From NCBI GenBank assembly GCA_036504215.1, contig DASXVO010000047.1:1-38353 (forward strand): 38,353 nt of DNA. Direction: 5' to 3'. Made by a program: the position numbers and the translations under genes. Shown here piece by piece: positions 18,247 through 30,242 of the stretch (within the stretch, counting starts at the first letter, position 1; every line of letters starts with the position of its first letter). The notes under the pieces are model-generated. The model was not told the origin of the DNA. It ran no database searches and was given only the letters and a program-made list of their open reading frames with translations. Source of the DNA: Vicinamibacterales bacterium (lineage in GTDB: Bacteria; Acidobacteriota; Vicinamibacteria; Vicinamibacterales; Fen-181).

Positions 18247-18450
18247 CAAAATTGACAACTCCCCCGAGATTTCCACAGCGTCCCTCCGGGGTGCCCCGGA
18301 GTCGACTGTGGATGCTTTTCGATCGGGTGGCGGCGGGACTCGGACGCCCACTTCTTCCACAGTTGGCATCCACAGCGCAAATTGTTCAAACGAAAGCACT
18401 AAGGTCCTCAAATAACGGTTTCAACAGTCTCTTGTTTCTTATATAATTTC
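18247..18450. other. Candidate replication origin (oriC) between dnaA and dnaN
   Basis: The 284-base gap holds four TCCACA-core sites: ATTTCCACA at 18269-18277, GCATCCACA inverted at 18307-18315 and direct at 18366-18374, and TCTTCCACA at 18353-18361. An AT-rich stretch (about 18378-18450), unusual for this GC-rich window, follows and could be the unwinding element. None is an exact TTATCCACA. Gene order (rpmH left, dnaN right, divergent transcription) is the standard oriC setting. Confidence 0.55.
18442..18447 (+). promoter_or_regulatory. Candidate -10 element for dnaN
   Basis: TATAAT about 84 bases before the dnaN ATG, inside the AT-rich block. The hexamer 18 bases upstream (GTTTCA) is a weak -35 candidate. 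It may simply be part of the unwinding element. Confidence 0.4.
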
Positions 18451-18530
18451 CTCTTCTGATCTCTGTACTTCAGACAACCGATCAAACCGACCGATCTTCA
18501 ACACCGTTCTCTCACGAGGTCAGCACCGCC

Positions 18531-19640
18531 ATGGAACTTGTTGTGCGCAAGAACGACCTGCTGCGCGAACTGCAACTCTTCCAGGGAATCGTCGAGCGCA
18601 ACAATACGATTCCTGTTCTCGCCAACGTTCTGATGGAGGCTGACGGCGAGGAACTCCGGTTCCTGGCGACCGATCTCCAGGTGGCGTTGCGGAGCCGTTG
18701 TGCAGCCTCTGTGGCGAAAAGTGGGCGGCTCACCCTGCCGGCCAAGAAACTGTTCGAGATCATCCGGGTGCTGCCGGAAACCGACGTGCGGATCGAGCAG
18801 GACAAGTCGGGCGTGAGGGTTGCGGCCGATCGGTTCGACTCGCGCATCCAGACGATGCCGGCGGAGGATTTTCCGTCCTTGCCGAAAGCGACAGGGACTC
18901 CGAGCCTCGTGCTGCCGAGCGTGCTCTTCCGTCAGATGATCGCGCGGACGCAATTTGCGACCACGAGCGATGACACGCGGTATTTCCTGAATGGTGTGCT
19001 GATGGTGGCGAGCGGTTCCGACTTCTCGCTGGTTGCGACCGACGGGCACCGGCTCGCACTGGTGAACGCGAAGCGGGACGGTGCCGCGCCGGCCGAGGAA
19101 GTGCGCGTGATTCTGCCGAAGAAGACCGTCGCCGAACTTGGCCGTCTCCTGCTCGAGGTGGACGGCGATATCCAGTACGAGCGGCAGGAGAACCATCTGT
19201 TCTTCACGGTTGGCGACCGCGTGCTCGTGTCGAGAATGATCGAAGCCCAGTTCCCGGCGTTCGAGCGCGTGGTGCCGAAGGGCAACGACAAGACGGTCGA
19301 GTTCGAGCGCGAGCGCCTCAGCAGCGCGCTCAAACGAGTCGCGCTGTTGTCGCCCGAGCGGTCGCGGGCGGTGAAGTTCGTCATCGAGGAAGGCAAGGTT
19401 GAGGTGTCGTCGAGCAGCCCTGAATTCGGAGAGGCCAAAGAGACGATCCAGGCGGACGAGTACAAGGGCGCGCCCCTGCAGATTGGCTTCAACGGGCAGT
19501 ATGTGCTCCAGTTCCTCGATGTGGTCGACACCGACAAGATCGCGCTCGAACTGAAGGACGAAGTCAGCCAGGCCGTGATGAGACCCATCGGCCAGGCAGG
19601 CTTCGACTACACGTACGTGCTCATGCCGATGCGATTCTAG
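18531..19640 (+). CDS. dnaN: DNA polymerase III beta subunit (sliding clamp)
   Basis: Ring-shaped processivity factor of the replicative polymerase. 369 residues, normal length, beginning MELVVRKNDLLRELQLFQGI. The three-domain clamp pattern is visible: VERNNTIPVLANVLMEA in domain 1, TRYFLNGVLMVASG and LVATDGHRLAL in domain 2, and ALLSPERSRAVKF, IGFNGQYVLQFLDVV and YVLMPMRF in domain 3. GAGG lies 11 bases before the ATG. Follows the putative origin directly. Confidence 0.98.
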   Translation: MELVVRKNDLLRELQLFQGIVERNNTIPVLANVLMEADGEELRFLATDLQVALRSRCAASVAKSGRLTLPAKKLFEIIRVLPETDVRIEQDKSGVRVAADRFDSRIQTMPAEDFPSLPKATGTPSLVLPSVLFRQMIARTQFATTSDDTRYFLNGVLMVASGSDFSLVATDGHRLALVNAKRDGAAPAEEVRVILPKKTVAELGRLLLEVDGDIQYERQENHLFFTVGDRVLVSRMIEAQFPAFERVVPKGNDKTVEFERERLSSALKRVALLSPERSRAVKFVIEEGKVEVSSSSPEFGEAKETIQADEYKGAPLQIGFNGQYVLQFLDVVDTDKIALELKDEVSQAVMRPIGQAGFDYTYVLMPMRF

Positions 19641-22298
<2,658 letters not shown>

Positions 22299-22301
22299 TC
22301 A

Positions 22302-22541
22302 GGTGCTGACGGTGCCACGGGTGCTGGTGGTGCCGAGGGTGCGAGTGCTGAAGGTGCTGTAGGTGCTGCTGGTGCCGTAGGCGCGGCAGGTGCGGCTGGT
22401 GCACGACATGGGCACCACGGCACTAACAGCACCGCACGCTGAGCACCCGTAGCACCGATAGCAGGGCACCGATAGCGCCCGTAGCACCATGAGCACTGGC
22501 ACCTTGAGCACCCGTAGCACCGATAGCACCACCAGCACCCG
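22302..22541. repeat. Paired inverted 9-base arrays between gyrB and gyrA
   Basis: The left arm (22302-22406) is about twelve units of GGTGCNNNN, nearly all nine bases long. The right arm (about 22411-22541) is some fifteen units of GCACCNNNN, the complementary core, mostly nine bases with a few shorter. The transcript could fold as one long hairpin in many registers. The right arm ends four bases before the gyrA ATG and leaves no Shine-Dalgarno sequence there. No gene in the 246-base gap. Confidence 0.85.
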
Positions 22542-22544
22542 ACC

Positions 22545-25001
22545 ATGACCATCGCCGCATCCAAGCTGCCCGTAAATATCGAAGACGAGATGAAGCGCTC
22601 GTACATGGATTACGCCATGAGCGTGATCATCGGGCGAGCGCTTCCCGACGTCCGTGACGGACTGAAGCCCGCTCATCGCCGCGTGCTCTACGGCATGCGG
22701 ACGATGGGCCTGGGCAGCAATCGCGCGTATCGCAAGTGCGCCAAGATCGTCGGCGAGGTGATGGGCAACTTCCATCCGCACGGCGACGCCGCCATCTACG
22801 ACACGCTCGTCCGCCTCGCGCAGGATTTCAACATGCGCGCGCCCCTGGTGGACGGCCAGGGGAACTTCGGATCGATGGACGGCGATCCGGCGGCGGCCAT
22901 GCGCTACACCGAGGCCAGGCTGAAGCCCCTGGCCGAGGAGATGATGGCCGACCTCGAGAAGGAAACGGTCGACTTCGTCCCCAACTACGACGAGACCACC
23001 GAGGAACCGTCCGTTCTTCCGACGCCCTTCCCGAACCTGCTCGTCAACGGGTCGGTCGGCATTGCCGTCGGCATGGCGACCAACGTCCCGCCGCACAACC
23101 TGCGAGAGGTGATCGACGCCGTCATCTGGCTCATCGAGCATCCCGCCGAGGGGCCCGACGCGAAGTTCAAGGCCATGCTCCGGTACGTCCCAGGTCCCGA
23201 CTTCCCGACCGGCGGGCTCATCGTCGGGCGGGCGGGCATCGTGCAGGCGCACCGTACCGGGCGAGGCTCGATCACGATCCGGGCGAGGGCAACGGTCGAG
23301 GAAGCCACCAAGGGCGAGCGCACGTCGATCGTCGTGACCGAGATCCCCTACCAGGTCAACAAGGCGAAGCTCATCGAGAAGATCGCCGAACTGGTGCGCG
23401 ACAAGACGCTCGAAGGCATCTCGGATCTGCGCGACGAGTCCGACCGCGAGGGGCTCCGCATCGTCATCGACCTGAAGCGCGGGGAGGTGGCGGACGTCGT
23501 CCTCAACAACCTCTACAAGCACACGCCGCTTCAGACGACGTTCGGTGTCATCATGCTCGCCATCGTTGGCGGGCGGCCGAAGGTTCTGTCGATGGTCGAG
23601 GTGGCCGAGTACTTCATCGACTTCCGACGGGACGTCGTCCGACGCCGTACCGAATTCGAGCTGCGCAAAGCCCAGGCGAGAGCCCATATCCTGGAAGGCC
23701 TCAAGATCGCGCTCGACCACCTCGACGAGGTGATTGCGTTGATCCGCGCGGCGAAATCGCCCGCCGAGGCACGCGAAGGGCTGATGACGACCTTCGGCCT
23801 GAGCCAGCTGCAGTCACAGGCCATCCTCGACATGCAGCTCCAGCGGCTGACGGGCCTGGAGCGGCAGAAGATCATCGACGAGTTGACCGAGGTTCGCGCG
23901 ATCATCGAGCGACTGCTCGCGATACTCGGCAGCGAAGCGCTGCTGATGCAGATCGTCAAGGACGAGCTGAAGGCCGTCCGCGACCGGTTCGGCAACCCGC
24001 GGCGGACCGAGATCATCGAGGAGGAGGGGGAGTTCCGTATCGAGGACCTGATTGCTGACGAGGACATGGCGATCACGGTCAGCAATACCGGGTACATCAA
24101 GCGGACGGCCGTCTCCAACTACCGGACGCAGCGGCGGGGCGGCCAGGGGCGGAAGGGAATGAGCGTGAGGGAGGAGGACTTCGTCACCCACCTCTTCGTC
24201 GCCTCCACCCACGCCTACATCCTCATCTTCAGCGACAAGGGACGCGTCTACTGGCTGAAGGTCTACGTGATTCCGGACGTCGGGCCGGACGGCAAAGGCA
24301 AAGCCATAGCGAACCTCGTCTCGATGTTGCCCGACGAGAAGATCGCGGCGCTGCTGGCCGTGCGGGAATTCGACGAGGGGAAGTTCGTTGTCATGGGCAC
24401 GCGCCGGGGCGTCGTGAAGAAGACCGAGTTGACCGCGTTCCGGAATCCCCGGGCTGCCGGCATCATCGCGATGGGGGTCGAGGACGAGGACGCCGTCATT
24501 GCCGTGCAAATGAGCGACGGGCAGAGCGAGGTGTTCATCGGCTCGCGCGACGGCATGGCCATCCGGTTCCCCGAGGGCGACGTGCGGCCGACCGGGCGCG
24601 GAACTTACGGCGTCAGAGGCATTTCGCTGCGCGACGATGATGCCGCGGTGGCGATGGAAGTGGTGACCCCAGGGGCCGGGGCGGTCCTGACGGTTTCGGA
24701 GAACGGGTACGGGAAGCGGACGGTCCTCGACGAATATCGCGTGCAGTCAAGGGGCGGTTTGGGTATCATCAACATCCACACGACGGACCGGAACGGCCGA
24801 GTAGTCGGGATTGCGTACGTCCGAGACGAGGATGAGCTCATGCTCATCACTCAACAGGGCAAGGTCCTGCGGATGGTGACGCGAGACATTCGGACGATCG
24901 GACGTGCCACCCAGGGCGTGCGGCTGATTGGGGTGGAAGAGGACGACCGGGTCGTGTCCATCGCTCGACTCGCGGAACGTGAAGCGGATCTCAACGAGTA
25001 A
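22545..25001 (+). CDS. gyrA: DNA gyrase subunit A
   Basis: DNA-cleaving subunit of gyrase. 818 residues. [20 protein letters not shown] precedes [20 protein letters not shown]. The catalytic tyrosine is Y121 in AMRYTEARL. The quinolone-interaction region reads [11 protein letters not shown], with Ala82 where E. coli has Ser83 and Asp86 at the Asp87 position. The GyrA box [10 protein letters not shown] is present in the C-terminal beta-pinwheel, which identifies gyrase rather than topoisomerase IV. No Shine-Dalgarno is visible because the repeat array abuts the start, yet the N-terminus matches the family. Confidence 0.98.
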   Translation: MTIAASKLPVNIEDEMKRSYMDYAMSVIIGRALPDVRDGLKPAHRRVLYGMRTMGLGSNRAYRKCAKIVGEVMGNFHPHGDAAIYDTLVRLAQDFNMRAPLVDGQGNFGSMDGDPAAAMRYTEARLKPLAEEMMADLEKETVDFVPNYDETTEEPSVLPTPFPNLLVNGSVGIAVGMATNVPPHNLREVIDAVIWLIEHPAEGPDAKFKAMLRYVPGPDFPTGGLIVGRAGIVQAHRTGRGSITIRARATVEEATKGERTSIVVTEIPYQVNKAKLIEKIAELVRDKTLEGISDLRDESDREGLRIVIDLKRGEVADVVLNNLYKHTPLQTTFGVIMLAIVGGRPKVLSMVEVAEYFIDFRRDVVRRRTEFELRKAQARAHILEGLKIALDHLDEVIALIRAAKSPAEAREGLMTTFGLSQLQSQAILDMQLQRLTGLERQKIIDELTEVRAIIERLLAILGSEALLMQIVKDELKAVRDRFGNPRRTEIIEEEGEFRIEDLIADEDMAITVSNTGYIKRTAVSNYRTQRRGGQGRKGMSVREEDFVTHLFVASTHAYILIFSDKGRVYWLKVYVIPDVGPDGKGKAIANLVSMLPDEKIAALLAVREFDEGKFVVMGTRRGVVKKTELTAFRNPRAAGIIAMGVEDEDAVIAVQMSDGQSEVFIGSRDGMAIRFPEGDVRPTGRGTYGVRGISLRDDDAAVAMEVVTPGAGAVLTVSENGYGKRTVLDEYRVQSRGGLGIINIHTTDRNGRVVGIAYVRDEDELMLITQQGKVLRMVTRDIRTIGRATQGVRLIGVEEDDRVVSIARLAEREADLNE

Positions 25002-25012
25002 AGGAGGCTGGC

Positions 25013-25738
25013 ATGCATCGGCCGCGTTATCTTTGGTGCTTACTGCTCACCCCCGTCGTGTTCGTGCTGGTTCTGTCTGCAGCCGGCTGCGGCGGATCGG
25101 ATCAAGACCAACTCGTGCGCAAGTTCTTCCAGGCCGCGCGCATGGGCGACAACATGACGCTCGCGAACATCGCGACCGTCTCGTTCGATCCCAACAAGGA
25201 CGGCCGCGCGGAGAGCATCTCGGTCGTCAGCGAGACGCCCGAGCAGGCGCGCGATCTGAAGCTGAAGGATCTCGACAAGACGCTGAAGGACGCGACGACT
25301 GCCGAGTCGGAATTCAGCAAGAAGATGAAGGAGTACCAGGACAAGAACGGCGAGGCCATCAAGCGTGTCCTCGAGGTCGAACAGAAGGGCAAGGGCAAGA
25401 TCGGTGGCAAGGACGCCGAGGTGCAGGCGACTTGGAGGAAGTGGCGCGACGAATCGTCCACCTATCAGAAGAAGGCCTCGGAGGCCAAGAACGCCCTGAA
25501 GACCGAGCGCAAGGTCGCCGACCTGAGCGTCCCGGACAAGGACGCGGCGACGTTCGACGCGACCGAGTTCACCAAGGAAATCACGGTGTCGGCCAAGGTG
25601 CGCACGCCGGCCAACCAGGTCGAGCAGAAGACGCTCGTGCTGACCCTCCAGCGTGTCGTCCTGAAGGACTCGGCCGGCAAGCTGACCGAGGGCAAGTGGA
25701 TGATCACCGCCCTGAAGGAAGGCGCGAAGACCAGCTAG
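25013..25738 (+). CDS. Predicted lipoprotein, function unknown
   Basis: 241 residues that I do not assign to a family. An N-terminal signal segment (LWCLLLTPVVFVLVL) leads to the lipobox LSAAGC, so the mature protein would start at that Cys and be lipid-anchored. Residues about 75-185 are very Lys/Glu/Asp-rich and likely coiled coil; the C-terminal part (about 190-235) looks like short beta strands. AAAGGAGG lies 5 bases before the ATG, the strongest ribosome site in the window. It starts 11 bases after gyrA and is followed by a terminator, so it ends the gyrB-gyrA transcription unit. Confidence 0.85.
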   Translation: MHRPRYLWCLLLTPVVFVLVLSAAGCGGSDQDQLVRKFFQAARMGDNMTLANIATVSFDPNKDGRAESISVVSETPEQARDLKLKDLDKTLKDATTAESEFSKKMKEYQDKNGEAIKRVLEVEQKGKGKIGGKDAEVQATWRKWRDESSTYQKKASEAKNALKTERKVADLSVPDKDAATFDATEFTKEITVSAKVRTPANQVEQKTLVLTLQRVVLKDSAGKLTEGKWMITALKEGAKTS

Positions 25739-25769
25739 CTCCAGCGGGACCGATGCATCGGACCTCTTG

Positions 25770-25802
25770 ACGGGGCGCCGCGAGGCGCCCCGTTTGCATT
25801 TT
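25770..25802. terminator. Strong rho-independent terminator between convergent genes
   Basis: ACGGGGCGCC-GCGA-GGCGCCCCGT is a perfect 10-base stem with a 4-base loop, followed on the plus strand by a T-rich GTTTGCATTTT. It sits between the lipoprotein gene (plus) and the helicase gene (minus). It may act in both directions, although the T-run favours the plus strand. Confidence 0.85.
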
Positions 25803-25808
25803 GGGCCG

Positions 25809-28079
25809 CTACAGCACCTCGAGCTTCGCGTACTTGGCGAGGAGGCGTTTCGAGCCCACGCTGTTGAAGCGGACGACGAGCTTGACGTCGCCGTCTGCCG
25901 GCTCGACGCTGATCACCGTGCCGAGGCCAAACTGGGCGTGGCGGACCTTCGCGCCAGCCTCGAGGTGGCCCGACCGGGACTGGTCCTCGTCCTCGTAAAC
26001 GTAGGTGGGCGACGTTTCCTTCAGACGCGTGGGGGAGGACCCGCGCGCGCCGCTCGCCCTGTACCCGCCGTACGCCGACCCGCCGGACCCGCGGCCACCC
26101 CACAGCCCGGCTTGATAGACCGACGGCGCGACTGATTCGATCCGCTCGATCAGTTCCTCGGGAACCTCGTCGATGAACCGCGAGGGCGCGCAGGCCCGGT
26201 ACTCGCCGTACCAACGGCGCCGCGCCGCGCTGGCGAGGATCAGCTTCTTCCGCGCGCGCGTCATGCCGACGTAGCAGAGTCGGCGCTCCTCCTCGAGTTC
26301 CGCCTCGTCCTCCGTCGACCGTGAGTGCGGGAAGAGGCCTTCCTCGAGACCCGCGATGAAGACGAGCGGGAACTCGAGCCCCTTCGCGCTGTGGAGCGTC
26401 ATCATCAGCACCCGCGCGTCGGCCGCGCCTTCGGCCTCGTCCGTGTCGGAGAGCAGAGAGAGGCGATCGACGAAACCGCCGAGGGTGGCGGCCTCGTCGC
26501 GCGTCTCGTACTCCTTCGCCGCCGACACGAGTTCCATCAGGTTCTCGATGCGGCCCAGGGCCTCCTCGGTCCGCTCGTCGCGCAACTCCTGCAGGTAACC
26601 GGTGCGGTCGAGCACCTTGCCGATCGCGATCGACACCGGATCCTGGCGCGCGACATCGAACAGGCCAATCATCAGATCGCGGAAGACACGCAGCGACGCC
26701 GCCGCCCGGCCGGAAAACGCCCCGTGATCGAGCCCCCCCGCCAGGCGCGACCACATCGAGTTAGGCGAGAGGCCGAGCGCGCCGGACAATCCGAGAACCG
26801 GCGGCGCCGACTCGAGCGACTCCATCACGCCCTTTCCGATCCCTCGCGTCGGCACGTTGATCACCCGCCTCAAGCTCACGTCGTCGTCCGGATTGATGAG
26901 GAGCTTGAGGTAGGCGAGCGTGTCCTTGACTTCCTTCCGCTCGTAGAACCGCACGCTGCCGATGATGCGGTAGGCGATGCCCTCGCGACGCAGCGCATCT
27001 TCGATGACGCGCGACTGGGCGTTGGTGCGATAGAGAACCGCCATCGGCGTGTCGCCGCTGGTGCCGACGGCTGTGCGCGCAACGCGCGCGATGACGTCCG
27101 CCTCCTCGAGTTCGTCGTTCGAAAAGTAGTAGCTGAGCTTGTCGCCGCCCTTCTGCTCGGTCCAGAGCCGCTTCTCCTTGCGGTTCCGATTCTGGCTGAT
27201 GACGGCCGACGCGGCGTCGAGGATTACCTGGGTCGACCGGTAGTTGCGCTCGAGGCGGACGACCTTCGCGTCGGGGTAATCGGCCTCGAAGTCCATGATG
27301 TTGCGCAGGTCGGCGCCGCGCCACTTGTAGATGGACTGGTCGGGGTCGCCGACGACGCAGATGTTGCGATGTGCCTCGGAGAGACGCCGCATCAGCAGAT
27401 ACTGCGGGCGGTTCGTGTCCTGGTACTCGTCCACGAGCAGGAAGCGGAAACGGCTCGCGTAGCGCGCCCGCACGTCAGCGGCCTTGTCGAAGAGTTCGAC
27501 GGTCTTGAGCAACAGGTCGTCGAAATCCAATGCGTTGCTGCGGGCGAGCGCCTTCTGATAACCCGCGAACAGCTTTCCCAACTGCGCGTCGCGCGGGTTG
27601 TAGCTGTCCAGGAAGGCTTCCGGGCCCTGCATCAGGTTCTTGGCGTGGCTGATTCGGCCGAGCGCGGCCTTCGGTTGGAGCACCGAGTCGTCGATGTTCA
27701 AATCGCGCATCACCTGCTTCATCGCCGACACCTGGTCGGTCGAGTCGTAGATGACGAAATCGCGGGACAGGCCGATGGCCGGCGCTTCCCTGCGGAGCAG
27801 CCGCGCGCACATCGAGTGGAACGTGGACACCCACGCGCCGGTCGCCGCGTCGCCGAGGAGTGTCTCGACGCGACTGCGCATCTCCTCCGCGGCCTTGTTG
27901 GTGAACGTCACGGCGACGACCTCGCGGGCATCCGCGTGGCCGGCGCCGATCAGGTAGGCGATACGATAGGCGATAACCCGTGTCTTGCCCGACCCGGCTC
28001 CAGCAAGGATGAGCAGAGGCCCGTCGACCAGCAGCACCGCCTCGCGCTGCTCGGGATTGAGTTCGTCAAGAAAATTCAT
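25809..28079 (-). CDS. pcrA: UvrD/PcrA-family 3'-5' DNA helicase
   Basis: Superfamily 1A helicase for repair and for removing obstacles to replication and transcription. 756 residues. Motifs run in order: LNPEQREAV (Q motif), AGAGSGKTRVI (I), VTFTNKAAEEM (Ia), LLVDEYQDTN (II), GDPDQSIYKWRGA (III), LERNYRST (IV), MTLHSAKGLEFPLVFIAGLE (V) and CYVGMTRARKKL (VI). The C-terminal GAKVRHAQFGLGTVISVEP is the Tudor-like module that in PcrA/UvrD contacts RNA polymerase. GGAG sits just before the ATG, inside the first repeat unit of the adjacent array. Uncertain only as to the uvrD or pcrA name. Confidence 0.96.
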   Translation of the reverse strand: MNFLDELNPEQREAVLLVDGPLLILAGAGSGKTRVIAYRIAYLIGAGHADAREVVAVTFTNKAAEEMRSRVETLLGDAATGAWVSTFHSMCARLLRREAPAIGLSRDFVIYDSTDQVSAMKQVMRDLNIDDSVLQPKAALGRISHAKNLMQGPEAFLDSYNPRDAQLGKLFAGYQKALARSNALDFDDLLLKTVELFDKAADVRARYASRFRFLLVDEYQDTNRPQYLLMRRLSEAHRNICVVGDPDQSIYKWRGADLRNIMDFEADYPDAKVVRLERNYRSTQVILDAASAVISQNRNRKEKRLWTEQKGGDKLSYYFSNDELEEADVIARVARTAVGTSGDTPMAVLYRTNAQSRVIEDALRREGIAYRIIGSVRFYERKEVKDTLAYLKLLINPDDDVSLRRVINVPTRGIGKGVMESLESAPPVLGLSGALGLSPNSMWSRLAGGLDHGAFSGRAAASLRVFRDLMIGLFDVARQDPVSIAIGKVLDRTGYLQELRDERTEEALGRIENLMELVSAAKEYETRDEAATLGGFVDRLSLLSDTDEAEGAADARVLMMTLHSAKGLEFPLVFIAGLEEGLFPHSRSTEDEAELEEERRLCYVGMTRARKKLILASAARRRWYGEYRACAPSRFIDEVPEELIERIESVAPSVYQAGLWGGRGSGGSAYGGYRASGARGSSPTRLKETSPTYVYEDEDQSRSGHLEAGAKVRHAQFGLGTVISVEPADGDVKLVVRFNSVGSKRLLAKYAKLEVL

Positions 28080-28086
28080 GGACTCC

Positions 28087-28205
28087 AGGCGGCTAGGCGG
28101 AAAGGCGGCGAGGCGACCAGGCAGCAGCAGCGCAACAGGGCGGAAAGGCCGAACGGCGGTCCGCCCCGCCTGCCCGCCCGTCCGCCTATTCGCCTACCCG
28201 CCCAT
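28087..28205. repeat. Paired inverted 8-base arrays between pcrA and glmS
   Basis: The left arm starts at 28087 with four exact 8-base units AGGCGGCT, AGGCGGAA, AGGCGGCG and AGGCGACC, then looser copies to about 28150. The right arm (28161-28205) carries CGCCTNNC-type units, the complement of the left core. Together they fill the whole gap between the glmS stop and the pcrA start and could fold into one GC-rich hairpin. Confidence 0.75.
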
Positions 28206-30062
28206 TCATTCTACCGTGACACTCTTCGCCAGGTTCCGCGGCTGATCCACGTCGCAGCCGCGACGAACGGCAATGTGGTAGGCGAGGAGTTGCAGCGGGA
28301 CGACCATGGCGACGGGCGCGAACAGCGGCTTGGTCTCCGGGAGACAGATGATCGAGTCGTGCTCGGTGTCGAGGAGGCTCTCGACCAGTTCGTCGCGTCC
28401 GGTCGTCAGCGCGATGACCGAGCCGCCGCGCGCCTTCACCTCCTGGATGTTGCTCAGCATCTTCTCGAACACGTGGTCGCGCGGCGCAATCGCCACCACC
28501 GGCATCTGTTCGTCGATGAGCGCGATCGGACCGTGCTTCATCTCGCCAGCCGGATACCCCTCGGCGTGGATGTAGGAAATCTCCTTCAGCTTCAGCGCGC
28601 CCTCGAGCGCGATCGGGTAGTTGATCCCCCGGCCGAGGAACAGGAAATCGCGGCGGTTGTAATAGCGACGCGCGATCTCGTCCACGAGCGACGACACCCG
28701 CAGCGTCTGATCGATCAGCGTCGGGAGCTGCAGCAGGCCTTCGATCTGCTCACGCGCCTGCTCGGCCGACAGGGTGTGTCGCGCCTGTGCCAGGTGGAGC
28801 GCCAGCAGGTGCAGCGCGACGAGCTGCGACGTGAACGCCTTGGTCGAGGCCACGCCGATCTCCGGCCCCGCGTGCGTGTAGACCGTGCCCTCGCTCTCGC
28901 GCGTCGCCATGCTGCCGACCACATTGCAGATCGCCAGGCTGCGGGCGCCCTTCTGCTTTGCCTCTCGCAGCGCCGCCAGCGTGTCCGCCGTTTCGCCCGA
29001 CTGCGTGATGACCACGGCCAGCGTCTTTCTGCCGACAATCGGATCGCGGTAGCGGTACTCGGAGCCGTAGTCGGTTTCGACCGGCAGCCTCGCAAGGTTC
29101 TCGATCAGATACTTGCCGACCAGGCCGGCGTGCCACGACGTGCCACACGCGATGATCGACACGTTCTCGATGCCCGCGAGATCGGGTTCCGACAGCGTCA
29201 TCTCTTCGAGGAACACGCGGCCGGTGTCCACCGACACGCGCCCGAGGACCGTGTCGCGCACGGCCTGCGGCTGCTCGAAGATCTCCTTCAGCATGAAGTG
29301 CTTGTAACCCGCCTTCTCGGCCTGGATCGGGTCCCACAGCACCCGCTGCGTCCGGCGATCGAGCTTCGTCCCGGCGAAGTTCGTGAACGTCACGCCGCCG
29401 GCCGTCAATACCGCCATCTCCTCGTCCGCCAGGAACACGATGTCGCGCGTGTGCTCCAGGATGGCGGGGATGTCGGATGCGACGAAATACTCGCCGTTGC
29501 CGATGCCGACCACGAGCGGCGGGCCGTTGCGGGCCGCGACGATCTTCTGCGGCTCATCGGCCGAGATCAGGACGAGGGCGAACATGCCGCGCATCTGCGC
29601 GAGGGCGCGCCGCGTCGCGCCCTCGAGACCGCCGTCGCCGGGATGCGCCTTGAGTTCCTGTTCGACCAGGTGCGCCACGATCTCGGTGTCGGTCTCCGTG
29701 ACGAACTTGTGGCCCTGGCCCTGCAGCTGGTGCTTCAGCTCGAGGTAGTTCTCGATGATGCCGTTGTGCACGACCACGATGCGGCCCGTGCAGTCGCGGT
29801 GCGGGTGGGCATTCTCCTCGGTCGGCCGTCCGTGCGTCGCCCACCGGGTGTGCCCGACACCGAACTCGCCGTCGAGCGGCTCGGCGCGGATCACATCCTC
29901 CAGGCGCGAGAGCTTCCCGGCGCTCCGGCGCAGGCTGATGACCCCGTGGCGGACCACCGCCACGCCGGCCGAATCGTAGCCGCGGTACTCGAGCCGCCGC
30001 AGGCCTTCGATGAGAACAGGAACAACGGGCTTCGAACCGATGTAGCCGATGATGCCGCACAT
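28206..30062 (-). CDS. glmS: Glutamine--fructose-6-phosphate aminotransferase (isomerizing)
   Basis: Makes glucosamine-6-phosphate from fructose-6-phosphate and glutamine, the first step to UDP-GlcNAc. 618 residues. N-terminal glutaminase domain starts [20 protein letters not shown], with catalytic Cys2, and contains [18 protein letters not shown]. Two SIS isomerase domains follow, with [38 protein letters not shown] and [20 protein letters not shown]. The C-terminus ends NLAKSVTVE as usual. No Shine-Dalgarno; the coding strand has CCTCCC directly before the ATG. No glmS ribozyme is seen in the 137-base leader, which is occupied by repeats. Encoded just downstream of glmU. Confidence 0.98.
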   Translation of the reverse strand: MCGIIGYIGSKPVVPVLIEGLRRLEYRGYDSAGVAVVRHGVISLRRSAGKLSRLEDVIRAEPLDGEFGVGHTRWATHGRPTEENAHPHRDCTGRIVVVHNGIIENYLELKHQLQGQGHKFVTETDTEIVAHLVEQELKAHPGDGGLEGATRRALAQMRGMFALVLISADEPQKIVAARNGPPLVVGIGNGEYFVASDIPAILEHTRDIVFLADEEMAVLTAGGVTFTNFAGTKLDRRTQRVLWDPIQAEKAGYKHFMLKEIFEQPQAVRDTVLGRVSVDTGRVFLEEMTLSEPDLAGIENVSIIACGTSWHAGLVGKYLIENLARLPVETDYGSEYRYRDPIVGRKTLAVVITQSGETADTLAALREAKQKGARSLAICNVVGSMATRESEGTVYTHAGPEIGVASTKAFTSQLVALHLLALHLAQARHTLSAEQAREQIEGLLQLPTLIDQTLRVSSLVDEIARRYYNRRDFLFLGRGINYPIALEGALKLKEISYIHAEGYPAGEMKHGPIALIDEQMPVVAIAPRDHVFEKMLSNIQEVKARGGSVIALTTGRDELVESLLDTEHDSIICLPETKPLFAPVAMVVPLQLLAYHIAVRRGCDVDQPRNLAKSVTVE

Positions 30063-30080
30063 AGGGAGGTTACTCTCTTA

Positions 30081-30242
30081 AAGGATGAAGGAGGAAGGAT
30101 GAAGGAGGAAGGAGGAAGGAGGAAGGAGGAAGCACGAAGGAGGAAGGATGAACACGGAACATCATCAGCCGTCCTGCCTCGGTCCTCATCCTTCCGTCTT
30201 CATCCTTCCGTCTTTGTCCTTCCGCCTTCATCCTTCATCTTC
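30081..30242. repeat. Paired inverted heptamer arrays between glmS and glmU
   Basis: The left arm, 30081-30150, is ten exact-phase heptamers (AAGGATG, AAGGAGG x6, AAGCACG and others). The right arm, 30187-30242, is eight heptamers of the complementary type (CATCCTT, CCGTCTT, TGTCCTT, CCGCCTT). About 36 unrelated bases separate them. The right arm contains the glmU stop codon and its last dozen codons. The arms could pair into a long purine/pyrimidine hairpin. Confidence 0.9.

Noticed and set aside
30063-30199. Possible glmS ribozyme in the glmS leader
   Set aside because: The leader is taken up by heptamer arrays and shows no ribozyme core.
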